A DNA stretch of 64,000 nt. It comes from Hetaerina americana (lineage: Eukaryota > Arthropoda > Insecta > Odonata > Calopterygidae). The notes below the pieces were generated by a model. That model did not search any database, had not been told where the DNA came from, and saw nothing but the letters and a program-made list of their open reading frames with translations. A program made the position numbers and the translations under genes. Within the stretch, counting starts at the first letter, position 1. Each line of letters starts with the position of its first letter. The stretch lies in NCBI GenBank assembly GCA_022747635.1, contig JAKTNV010000009.1, positions 61,774,267 through 61,838,266 of the forward strand. Direction: 5' to 3'. Shown here piece by piece: positions 25,034-37,200 of the stretch.

Positions 25034-25789
25034 CGAGGGTCATCCGGAAAGTAGTACCCGTTCGTGAAATAAAGACACAAAAGTAAATATTAACAAACAT
25101 AAAAAATTTTATTTGAAAGAGGATACTTTAAACTACTTCTCAACATAATCTCCAAGCAAATTAAGGCATTTGTCATAACGTGTGACAAGTTTCTGTATTC
25201 CTGCTGCATAGTCCTTCGCCGCCAGCTCATTGAGATACAGGGTCACTCCTTCTTTAAGTTCTTCATCGCTGTCAAATCTTTTTCCTGCCAAAAAGTCTTT
25301 AAGCTTTGTAAAGAGATGAAAATCTGAAGGGGCCAAGTCCGGGCTATACGGTGGATGGCCGATCGTTCCTCACGAATTCGTCAACTGAGCTCACCAGTTG
25401 GTCTGTAATGACAGACGGTCTCCCCGAACGCTCATCGTCGTGTGTGTTCCCCCTCCCCATGTTGAAGTTGCGACACCACCGCCGAACAGACGACTCGTCC
25501 ATTACATTGTCTCCATACACCTCCTTTAATTGGCGATGAATATCACATGGGCGAACGTTTCTTGCATTGAGGAATTTAATCACTGCCCTCACTTCACAAC
25601 TGGCGGCGTTCTCAATTTTTTTAAACATTGTAAACAATCACAGAAACAACACAGGCAATGCTAGCGTCACGCAACTTGGCTCAGAGAAGGCAGACAAGCC
25701 ACTGAAGCTATCTGACCTCGCCCAGCGGCTACTCGCGTCGTCAGCACTTCATGCGGCACGAACGGGTACTACTTTCCGGATGACCCTCG
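25034..25789 (-). mobile_element. Mariner transposon, internally deleted, with intact TIRs
   Basis: Both ends carry the same 33-bp inverted repeat beginning CGAGGGTCATCCGGAAAGTA and ending CGTTCGTG, with no mismatch. A TA dinucleotide flanks each side, the target duplication typical of Tc1/mariner elements. At 756 bp it is well short of the usual 1.3 kb. The transposase lies on the minus strand and has lost its centre. It could still be mobilised by a transposase supplied in trans. Confidence 0.93.
25133..25628 (-). pseudogene. Mariner transposase remnant (N- and C-terminal parts)
   Basis: The N-terminal part (start ATG at 25626-25628) holds the paired helix-turn-helix region: VRAVIKFLNARNVRPCDIHR, ESSVRRWCRNF and DDERSGRPS. 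It stops at RPSTV near 25353. A different frame then reads PPYSPDLAPSDFHLF, whose Asp (codon at 25337-25339) corresponds to the third catalytic Asp of the D,D34D triad. The tail ends in LNLLGDYVEK at 25133. The first two catalytic Asp residues and all sequence between are deleted, so it is inactive. Confidence 0.92.
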
Positions 25790-27364
25790 TATATTGTGAT
25801 GAGATAATTCCTCTTGATGGGGCAAAAAACGGGAAGATAATTCGCAATAAAACTATACTTTCAAAAAACTGATGGTGCTAGTACTAATTAAATATCAGCG
25901 TACTATTTCTTTCATTTCAATTAATTAGGAACGTAGGATTTTAAGCTTCAGCCTGTGTAACCTCATCATCGTTGAAGAATGAAATAAAAAGACTTTTTAA
26001 ACTCAGCTGAAGGATAATTATTTTCTCGGCAGAGGTTTTGGCACTTAATGTCATTAAACATGTCAGCCTCTTTTATTTTCTATCAATCCTCAAATTGATA
26101 CAGCCTGGATTTCGTTTCAACGCAACATAACCAGTTTCAAAATAATGGAAATACAGGGATTATATCATGAGAAGATAATGGTAATTGTTCACAAGAGATA
26201 ATCTTACCACTTTACATTGCCTAAAACTTAAATCTATCGACTAAAGACTCGAGATGGATTTGAATTTTTATTAAAAAATTTTATTCTCCGGAAAAATAAC
26301 CTTTTCCCAGATAAATGGCAAATGAAAACGCGTAAAATGAATACTTACGTAAGTTACTGCTTTGAGCTACGAAAGAGCAATGAGTAATGCGACTCTTATA
26401 GTCGTCCGGGGAGAGAAGGAAAGTTAATGAATGGCAAAATTTGTTTTTTTAATCCAACCAGCCGTCTAAAAGCCTGGAGCTCTCGGTGTGAGATTACGCG
26501 CTGCGTCAGCGCTATCAATTAAGGTCCTCGCGTAGGCCCTCTTTATCCATGCCAAACTTCAGAATTAATTAAAGACTGCAGCACAAATATTTGTGGGGTC
26601 ATGAAAAAGTACAATTTTTCCACTGCGATACGTCACGTAAACTTTAAGCCTCATTTTGGTTCACGAGTTTTTTACAGAGCCTTTAAGCAACGTGACATGA
26701 CTGATCGAAGTCCCCGTATTACGCGCATGAACACTTGTGTTGAAATGATTTGAGAATCGTGCTAGAAGTTGTACGGAAAAGAGCTAATGGTACATGTATG
26801 GCATTATCCTAGGCCACAAGTTGAATGAAACCACAAAATAGAAGCGATCGCAGCGTGAAGGAGTGATTATTAAAATAAAAGACGGTCGCTGCGCGAAGTG
26901 ATAGTTCGGTGACAATTGGCGACTGTGACATTTGATTATAAATAGGCACTGGAATAAATTCACCAGAGAAATATTCATTCCTAAGGAGGAGAATCGTTCC
27001 AGCCCAACAAAGTCAGCCAGGATGAGAATTGTGAACAATAAGTCCATCAAAGTGTTTACATTCAATTGTCTCGAAGAGTTGTCGATTGAAAGGACGGCAC
27101 AAGAAAGGTTGTACCACGAGTTAGACCGCAAGTGATTTCTCGAGCGAATTGTTGAAGGAAAATTTGGATCGTGTAACACTGATTTGAATAAAGATCGGCA
27201 ACATTAATTAAAAATCGATAGAATAATCTCTAGATTGTGAGAATATGGATAAATAAGCGTGAAATATCAACGCTGTGGTATTGTCAATATTGACCTCATA
27301 GATACGAGAAGGGAATGTGAGTCGACATAAGGCCAAAGTTGTAGTTAGTTAATTATGTCAGTGT

Positions 27365-27990
27365 CCTAGAAGCCAACGCTAGGGTGTGTGGAAGGGGGTG
27401 AATACACACCAGATTAATTTTGACCTAATTTGACTACCGCGGTCAGACGATGTTATTCTGATACCTTATCGTTCGTGGAAAAAAAAACATTTTAAATCTA
27501 TACCAGGGTATTTACATACACAATATTAAGTTTCATGAATAACGGCTAAGACGGATTTCGTCAACTCTTACTAATTATATATAAATGACCACAATCTTCC
27601 TATAACTGAATATGCAACGGTAACATATCAATACGTGGTGAACAACAGCTCTGGAACTATTTATTTATGTATTTATATTCCCTGCAGGCCACCGCTAGGG
27701 TGTGTGGCAGAGGGTGAATGTACACCAGATTAAATTTGACCTGAATATGACTCTACCGCAGTCAGACGATGTTATTCTGGTCCCTTATCGTTTGTGGAAA
27801 AAAAGGCATTTTAAATCTATCTGTTCTATACTTGATCTCTCTAATTTTAAAATATGATCTCGCCCCCCGCAGTACGAAGGGGGTAAAAATACATTTGCAA
27901 AATCACGGCTGAAGAGACAACCTTCCAATTTATGCAAGAGCTTCAATCTGTAATTTAACCTTCGCTCCGTGAGTAATTCCCAGCCTAGAA
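27365..27990 (+). repeat. Dispersed repeat, copy 2 with an extra partial unit
   Basis: 27488-27990 matches 22393-22880. In front of it, 27365-27488 repeats the second half of the unit (GCTAGGGTGTGTGGAAGGGG and ACTACCGCGGTCAGACGATG), joined at AAATCTATA. The order is therefore half-unit then full unit, which suggests a tandem arrangement or a nested insertion. Confidence 0.75.
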
Positions 27991-30339
27991 GTTGAACGGG
28001 TGCGATTTTGAAGATCTGAGTGCCATTCTTGGAACTGATTGTGATACCCGATGTGACATCGTTCATTATCTCACCATAAGGCCGTATGAAAGAATGGCAG
28101 TTTAGCAAAATCTTTTCTATGCATGTATACTTCTATTGCTCTACGTGCACCCATGCCTTTCGCGTGGTTTGTGAAACTTCGAAACTCATGATCATCATCA
28201 GCTCGTCGCGTGCTTAAGTGAGCGGAATAAAAATTCAATGTTCTTGCCCTTCAATTAACCTGGTTTTGTGCAGTGTAGCAAGGGAAGTTTCTATTCCCTT
28301 GAAATATTCTCCATATTTCGATCGTTAGATATACGAGTAACTCATGATTTCAACACCACTTTTCCTTGAACTTTATTTATCCCTTTCCTTTTCGTGTTTC
28401 TCTTCGTCCATGTAAATCTTTCATTTACGAATAGCTAGTTTTTCTTCGTACTTAATCAACATTCTGACTCTACTCTTTACTTACTCACCACATAAAATTT
28501 GTTGTGTGTATATTTGATGCGCAATTTTCTGCCAGATAAAAACGGAAATAAAATTAAATTGACCAAACGCATTTGCCAAATTTCAGGCGTTGTTTGGATT
28601 TTTGCCCCCCCTGGAAACACAAAATAAGACCACTGATGTAAATTCTGATTATCTAGTATTTACTGATCATGTTTGAAAGACATGATATCGAATAAGGTAA
28701 AATTTTCTTAATTGAAATGAAATATCATTAAAGCCAACGGATTTCTATGATTCACGATTAACTATCCAAACCATTATAGTCTTTGCTGATGCAAATTATA
28801 GAGACATTTGAACATTATTAAAAGACATACATCAGAACCAAATTTTACAGTACCTTCTGGCTTTACAGCAAGTTCCGTCCGAAAAGACCGAAGGGAAAAA
28901 ATTAAATTCGCTCCGACGCATCGGACACGCGTGCCTGGTTGGCCATGGAATTGCGCCGCGAGAATGTTGTTCTTGTACCTGTCCATTTCTAAAATTTCTC
29001 TTGTTAATTTTTACAGACTTAAGTTGCAAGGTAAGTTGATACTATCAGCATGGTTTTCTCGAAGTAGTATTCCACCGCAAAAACGCGGATAACACCTTCC
29101 TCTATCGGGGATAGCACCTTCCTCTGATGTAAATTTCCCGAGTAAAATTTCGGAAATAAGTGTCTACTTTCCATTTATAATTATGATTCTGGTACAAAAA
29201 TAATTACATTTTCCTTATAAATAACTCTCACATCAACATTAGATAAAATAATTCTAAAATAAAAATTCTTTTTAGCCATAAATATTAGATAGGACATGGA
29301 AAAAGGGGTTACATTTACAAATTTGTGATTTTCAATACCGAAATTTGAGTTACAAATTAGAGTTAAAACCTTAGCAATCGGGATTGAATTGCTGAATGCT
29401 CGTTTGATTATGGGTCAAATATTCACGCATGAAAGAAAATACAATCCGTCTTAAGGTGACCAACCGCAACCGAGTTTCTATGACCCAAACAAAAAAATGG
29501 ACATAACTTGGAAGGAAAAACACGACCTCCAAATGTGGACATCGTTGCTCGTATTCACGAAAGTTAACTTTTCTTGCAGTTTTGTTTTCCCTAGAAAGGA
29601 ATTTAGGTTCCTAACTTCAGGTACTAAGCAAATATTCCTAATTCCTCCAAGTCTAAATAAAATTGTGCGACCATAAATGATATAGCATAATTCCATGATA
29701 TTGCATTAAGGCAATTTTTATTGCTGGATCAGTTTTTACAAAAAAATGATTTTGTTTCTTTGATATTTGGCTCAAAGCTTAATTGAAACGAAGTTATTTT
29801 ACATGCGAATATCCTAGAACTAAATATTTTATTAAATACAACGGCTTAAGACTAAATTTCTTACACTGGGAAATACTGAGCCTTGTTAATGCAGGAACTC
29901 ATGTGAATGATTGCCTGTTTTCAGTTATTAATAAACCTCTAAATTAGCCAAGTTTAAGTAATTAGTAAAATTCTAAATTAGTAAAGATCTAAGTACAGAT
30001 ACAGTACAGTTACAGTACCTGTATTTTCATCATTTCATTGGACTAGATCTAAATGTTTTCATCATTATGAAATTGTTAAATTATCAAATTTGGAAGCATA
30101 TAAATTGACCTCTGTCACTTAAAATTACGTGTCGAGGGAATGATTTCTGGACGATTTCTAAAACAACTAGAAGGAAAAAGTGAATCTAGGAATACCACTC
30201 GTAAGCTGAATGCATTTAGACCGTCAATTGCGTCTCCTACTACATTCCAGTAGATCTAGATATTTTGTCATTAGCCAGAGTCCACTACATTCCGAAATGA
30301 TAATTACAGCAATTGTTTTGGAGGAATGTTGTTGTACTA

Positions 30340-30760
30340 AAACAGAGCTGTCGACCTGTCCAAGCAGGAGATGTGCTTACATCATGCAGAAGAGGGTCTC
30401 TCTCCTCGACGCCGTTTCAACCTAATTACTGCCTGATGCCTAATGCCTCCTCGCCTGATAAGCTCCTCGCACATCAGAGATCCGTCCAGGATACCCTCAC
30501 TCCTGACCCGCTCTGGCGCTTCTCTTTCCGGTGGTCATTCCGTCACCCCCCCCCCCACCACCCCACCTAACCGACGGGGCTAATGAGACGATGATCGGTC
30601 AATACCGCCCGCTACATCCAGCCAACCACGTCGAGACAGACACGTGCCGACGAGCACGTAAGCTCTCGCAGAGACAAAAGAGAAGCGGAAGAAAGCGATA
30701 ACATTCCCACGTGCTCGGCGGGGATTCTTTGTTTGAGGGGAGACCAGAGACGAGACGTAA
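30340..30760. other. GC-rich patch in intron 2, possible regulatory DNA
   Basis: A GC- and CpG-rich stretch containing the poly-C tract and several CACGTG-like words (CCACGTCG, ACACGTGC, CCACGTGC). No gene is seen. Confidence 0.25.
30546..30556. repeat. Poly-C tract
   Basis: Eleven consecutive C residues inside a GC-rich patch; prone to slippage and sequencing error. Confidence 0.95.
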
Positions 30761-32879
30761 AATGACGCATGCATGGGCCGTGAAAGATCCGAAATGGCAC
30801 CCAAACAGGCCGACCTACAGATGGCCAAAGGGTTATCAATACCACGGCATCGATTAACCGGAAGAATGCCGATACGATTATTTGATACACCCACTCCTTC
30901 CATTTTATCGATGCAATGGTGAATTGGATCCAATATTATAGCGAATAAAGTACAAATACGAAATATTTTCACCCACTACCACCTAGAAAAATTACATCAT
31001 TCGCCATTAGCCTCCCTTCTTCACGTGACTTGCAGAGTGGTAAAAGAAGTTGTGCTGCCCAAATAAACGTCCTATGTATAAAGTATTTTATTCCAACATG
31101 AATTTTTTATCAGTTTTTCTTTCATATCCTGAACTCCAGTTGACGTCTAACCGATATATCTTAATGGCATATTACGACATATCCGCTATTCAAGCGTGTG
31201 TTCATTTTAAAATTTTGAAATTCTTGCGAATCGGAACAAAATTATCGATAAAGCACATAGCCGAGAAAATTTTCCCATGATAATTATCAAATCGAAAGGA
31301 TCATCTGAAGAAATCTATCGATATGGACTTAGAGATATATATCACCCATCTCCAAGTGGAACGTAGAAGATGCGATCTTGGATCGTGATAAGATGTGCGC
31401 CTTTTCGATATCGTTAACTACGCGATGAATGAATAATATCGTATCACTATTCTTCTACGTTTTACAATTAAACCCCGACGTACCGAGATTCTGGACGACG
31501 TCTTGAATCATTGAGGCTTGGTCCTAAGATCCATAATCGCAAACCGTGAATCAAGAGAAAATCGCTCGATGCAACGGCATAATGAGCAAGAATAAGAAGT
31601 AAGAACGCCAAAAAAATTAACGAAAGATAGAAGCGGGTTAAGAACTCGGTAGCGTGTGCGTTTGCCTGGATTTAGCTTTTTGAAATTGCACAGCAGTCAG
31701 AGATATTCTAATATTTAAAACCAAAAAGAAACAATTAAAAAAATATACATTAGTAAGTATGTAAGCGAAGGTTCTCTCTGTACCAGGAGTGTTGAATCAA
31801 TATATGAAAATGGCATTTCAGGGTTTTATTTTTTACAAAATTTCGTTGATAAAAAAACTAGAGTTAAGTGAAGTTTTTTCTGAGTTCAGATGTGTATGAT
31901 ACTTTCCGGACTATTTTCTTTTTTTCTCTTTTGAACTTGAGAATCTTGCATAATTTTATATTATCTTTTTTTGATATTATATTTTTACTCTGTAGGTAAT
32001 CGGCAAGGTTTCAACTAACAAATTAATCGCAAAGAGAAAAATAACCATACGCAAAATCCACGAGAGCATACGACGGAAATGTTCTGCAATTATTGAATAA
32101 ATAAAAAATACTGGGAGAACTATCAAAAAAGAATGTAAGATGAACTACTCAATTAAGGGAATTTACATGGAATTCAGTTGAAATTTTGAAAGGTTAATAC
32201 TTGCATGAAAAATGAAATAATAAAGCGACGGATAAGTACAGGCACGGACAGTATACGTATTAGGTCTGATAGGACTCGTGCCCAAATATCTTCAACCCCT
32301 ATGGAATGGAAATATGGGTGCGTTGGAGACGAAGGGATGTTCAAGGACAGGACAGCATGGAGTAGAGTAGTTAAATGGAGTAGGTGCTCTGAAACGACTC
32401 CATACACGTCCTCCACGCCCTTCCCTTTCGGACTAGGCAATGCGAAAATAAGAACCCAATTTTATGCTGTTTTTTAGGCTTAAGTTAATTCAGGAAACAC
32501 TTCCTTTCGCTGATATTTTTCATACTTCTGTTCTGTCCTCATATACTTCTTTTGCATTTGTCACAACCCTGCATCGTTTCATACATTAGCCGTTAGTGAG
32601 ATCTCTAAGGCAGAGCTAACAATGAATCGAACGGTAACTTTTTTTTCGTGAAACGAAAAACATTTGTGTCGTGAAACAAAAATGTGTCAACTCCACTCGC
32701 TGATGGAACGAGATCTGTTCAAGTTCATTCTTGCCTCCACAGAGATGAGATGATTTATTCATCTCTTTATATATGTCTTTCTTTTGGGGCGAGATTGGGA
32801 TTTCTTTCAGTACCATTTTCCCTCTAACCCCTTGACGTTAAACTTTACAACTAAAAAGACCCAAGCCCAATGTGGAGGA

Positions 32880-32965
32880 AAACTCACCTAAGCGTGAATC
32901 GAACCCACAGCCTCTAGGTTGGCTTGCGAGAACGTAACCCCGCCACCACTGGGGCCGACCGGTAA
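32880..32965 (-). repeat. tRNA-derived SINE head
   Basis: The minus strand reads GTGGCGGGGTTACGTTCTCG, then GAGGCTGTGGGTTCGATTCA: an A-box-like region and a good B box at ordinary spacing. The body continues towards 32820 with CCTCCACATTGGGCTTGGGT. Confidence 0.6.
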
Positions 32966-33924
32966 GAATGTGTCATCGCAAGATGCTGCTATATGTATTA
33001 CGAAATATCGGCACCTGGTCGATATTCTGCATTTTTCTCCTATCTATCAGATTGAATAGGGCAAATGTGAATGAGCCGATATATCGTGGGTTGATACTTA
33101 TCGTCGATGCAGTCGAATTTTGAAGATATTTGCGATAGGGTAGTATTATGATATGAACGCAAATATCGATATGAAGGTGTGGTCGGTACTGCTTAGTCTA
33201 CCCGATACCGTAAATATTAACGATTTACTCGAGATCATCGCAATTTCGATGTAGCTTCCCATTTCAATATAAACGGAACAATAGAATCGTGAAAGAACAT
33301 GAAATATTTGGAGCAAAGTTACTGTTGGATGTTTCATTGTAACAACGCGTGTCGTTGTTTCGTTGTTCGATCGTTCAAGCCAATGGCTATCGGATCTGTT
33401 CAAAATAATACTTCCGAAAGAGCACAAAATTTTTCTCTTCCATCGCGTAAGAACGTTTTGTTTGATTCTGCGCGCGTCCTAATCTGGTTGGCGATTCCAC
33501 AGATATTGGCCATCGTCTTTCGACTATATTCATGCATGACATTCTCGGCCTACCAACTCCTCTCACACCATTCACTCCACTCACAAACTGATGAAGGATA
33601 AAAACCAGACTTTATTGTCCTAGCCTATCCCGAAAGGAAACGGCTATGAGGGCAATTACTTATGCATACAAAAACATATTTTTTAAGATTAAATAAGATC
33701 GTAATTGATTTCGGATGAGATAAAACAGTGGAAAACTACTCAAATTTTTTATTTGATTGAAACTTAATTATTTTTCAAATATTTCACTAATCAACAATTC
33801 CATTCATAATTTCTTTCGTTAAGCTAAATAAACTTCTCAGTAGTTTCAAAAGCGAGAACACGAGAGGTTTGAATGAAAGTGTAAATCATGAGGAACTATT
33901 CACAACGGTGCATTTTAGCTTAGC

Positions 33925-34110
33925 ACGTTAGAACATTTTACGCCATCCCTCGGACGGGGCGTTGAATTTTTTGGCCCCTTGGGACCTTTCGTTAAGAGTA
34001 GGCCCACTTCAGATTTCTCTCCATTCTTCCTCCAATCCTCCAATATCCTAGCCCTTTCCGGATTACACACCTTTCCCCTAAAGGTGTGTAAAAGTGGTAT
34101 CAATCATCAT
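33925..34110 (+). repeat. SINE family A, 5'-truncated copy
   Basis: It matches the body of the SINE at 53391-53705 (CCTTTCGTTAAGAGTAGGCC here, CCTTTCGTAAAGAGTAGGCT there; both then reach TTTCTCTCCA). The tRNA-like head is missing. Confidence 0.65.
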
Positions 34111-34679
34111 AGCCGGCGATCGGCTCCCATAATTACCGAAGATTTTAAAACAAATAAATCCTACCATCTAATTAATAGTAGCCGCACGAACATTGAGACA
34201 CTGAAATATTAACTGGTATAACACATCATTTATGCATGAAAATATTATGATATTGTTTTCACCCTATGATCTAGTACTATGTCCCCTCCTCATGAATTTC
34301 TTCACTACTTTAGGTTCTGATAATTAAAAGTATTAGAACCCTGCATTTGGAAGTGGTAATTTATAAATTATTGTCCGAAACGATACATATTACCCCCGAA
34401 CTTTCCTTAATACAGCTTTAATTACAATCAAGTGTAACTATTGCTTATTCTACAGTAATTTTCTTAACTTTTTGTTGATAAATACCATCCGAAAAGAAAG
34501 TTTTCTGGCATAATTAATGACCTCGTTTGAACAAGGCTACTTAGGCTATTTTTTTTAAAACCTTGGACTGTTAAAAAAAAAGCTAACCTGGCAATATATA
34601 ATTAATTCAATTATATGCGCATAAAATACTTCGACCATATATTTTAAATTTCAGTGGTTTGAATATCAGTCAAAAATTG

Positions 34680-35060
34680 CCACGACCGCCTTAAACTCCG
34701 CGCCTCACCTCTCCTGACCTCCAGTAATTCGCTGAATATTCTTCGCATGCGTTCCTCTGCTTTGCAGGGAATCGAGACTGCACCATTACCGCCCACCCAT
34801 TCTCGATCATGCACGCTCTAGGGATGACCCATTGTTGGTGGCACTCGGGGCGCGTCACCAACCGCCGGGTAATGATGCATCGCCCGCCGAGCTTTCCACC
34901 CCCCTTTCCCTGACCTCCCAGCCCTCCGAAACCTCACTTACGACCGATTTAACTCGTTACGCGGTCGGACGGGGCTGGCGTTTCCTCAAGATCCTTGGGT
35001 CAACAGAGAAAGAAAAGCGAAACCACTTTTATGCCTCCTGGCAGGGGATAAAGGAATAGA
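34680..35060. other. GC-rich patch in intron 2
   Basis: A CpG-rich island with a 75-codon open frame (34832-35059) that has no recognisable features. No repeat partner is found in the window. Confidence 0.2.
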
Positions 35061-37114
35061 GGAAAGTTGACGGACGACAAGGACTTGACGGAAGACGCTC
35101 AAATATTTTTGTGGCTCAATTTTTTCCGCACTCTTAATACACACTTGGTACACACGTTAACTTATATGATGATGAAAGTAGAGAGGAGGTACGCAAATGC
35201 ATGCCTAAATTAAAGTGGGATACTGAAAACAATTTGCATTGCTTGCATTCATTTTCACTCATGATCTTGTAACCATTGGAATATTTTTTATATTTTATGC
35301 TTTAATTCTACACACATGCATTAATTTTTGAAATAAAATTATAAGTCATTTAACATGCGTTTATACTCATTGCCATTCAAGATATTTATGACAACTGATT
35401 GTTTTGGTGGAATATCGGAGAAACTCCGCGAAGAATATATATCCTACGTACAGATATGTTAGACACATGATAGAATGAGCGGTTTATTAATTTTTTGTCA
35501 TTTAAGGTTAATCGCGAAGGAAGGGAAATATTTTCCCAGTTGGTTTCTTTCGGTGAAACGCCTTTTTTTCAATAAAATTAAATAAAAGAAACTCATCAAT
35601 CAGCAAATATATCTTTGAGGCGCAAGCAAAAAACTTCTTTTTCTATTCCTTACGTTTTAATATTTGCACTTAATTTTTTTCCGTTCAGGAGTTCGTCAAA
35701 AAATTATATAATAGTTCATATGATAAGGTATTTGCCTTTACTCCGGCGGCTCTTTTACCATCGTAAATTTTCAATACAAATATGCATTGAATTTTTCAAT
35801 TTTCTGAGATCGCACTGAGTCATAAACCTTAGATTCCATGGATTAGCTAAACCAAATGCTGTCGCTGTCGAGAAAAAGTAAGTAGCTTCTTCAAATTCTA
35901 TAAGTTTACTAAAGTTTAAGTAACGCCTATGGACGCCAAAAGTGGCAAAATTTAGACTAAGTCAGTCGGAACAGTAAATATTTTGAAATGGATGTTTGCT
36001 TAAAAGTTTCCCATTAGTTGCCATTAGTTATAAAAACTTGGGCGTGACTGCCGAGTCAAGCAGTCTGTCGGTCTTAGGACCGTTCGCCAACATAAACGCT
36101 GACATTCACAATGCGGTGGAATGGTAAGAAAAGGGCTTCAAAACAAGAAATACCTACCGTCGAGATCTGGCTGCGCACATTGATTGTGTGATGTTGTGGT
36201 TAATATCGCTGAGCTCATTCAAGAGTGTGTTTTGAAACGCTCGTTTAGCTCGTTAAAGGGGAATTTTTGCAGTTTGGACGGCGTCACTCGGATCCGTTTT
36301 TTCCTTTACCTCCGAGTCTTTCATGCGCGTCATCCTTATCACTATTCATCACGCGATATTCCTCTATAACGCGTTTAGTGATCGTTGATTTTTGTGATAG
36401 ACAGCTCCAATCGCCCGCCATTCGCGGAAGCGCCGGAAATCGCGCTACGTCACCAGTTCAACGCGACAATTGAAAATATTCATAACGCACTCGTTATCCA
36501 TCGCGTAAATGATGGCAAAGACCACGCGCACCAGCCAATGAAAATCCATTGCCGGATCCTCGAAAATCTTCGTTGATAGCGATAATTTTACGGCGAATGT
36601 TTTTGTTTTCCATTTTAAAACGTGGCTTTACTTGAGTGATTGACAATGTAAAATAAGCTGTTCTTCATAATTTCATATGGCTACTTACAATACTATTTTT
36701 AATATATATTTTTAACATTCATAATCACTTGATTATTCATTTAAAAATGGCCTGAACTTCTTACTGTGTGTGTTGTTTAAAATTTTATTTCTCTGATCCA
36801 AATCGATGCATGTTCAGATTTTACCACATTACTGGAAGTGCAATCCACTCTACTAATGAAGTAAAATACGAATTTCCATTACAAAATTTGTTCGAGAACA
36901 TTTATTGGTTCATTTTTTGGGACATTTGTTTTCATATTTGTAATATTTTAAGTTACTTGATCAGATCAAGCTCTCATTTCTGCACCTTAAAATCAAACAT
37001 TCAGTAATTACCCCTCCGGAATAAATTTTAAATGATTGACGTTCTTTAAAGCTTTGGCTCGTAAATTATTGATCAATGCTTTATTTGCTCTTTAGCATAG
37101 ATTCGAAAGGTTTC

Positions 37115-37200
37115 CGTTGTAGCCCAACGAGTAGTGCCCACTAGGCCGCTGACAGAAGGGTCCGGGGTTAATCCACCTAGTAGTGGCGTAACAAATTGAT
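37115..37200 (+). repeat. Possible tRNA-derived SINE fragment
   Basis: GTAGCCCAACGAGTAGTGCC followed by GGGTCCGGGGTTAATCCACC has the spacing of A and B boxes, but the B box is one base off consensus. Boundaries are uncertain. Confidence 0.35.

Noticed and set aside
22393..27990. Direct repeats as the LTRs of one retrotransposon
   Set aside because: No gag or pol frame between them, no TG...CA ends or primer-binding site seen, and the repeats have diverged and have unequal structure.
34832..35059. 75-codon open frame in a GC-rich patch
   Set aside because: Low-information Pro/Ser/Thr sequence, no homology recognised, no splice evidence.
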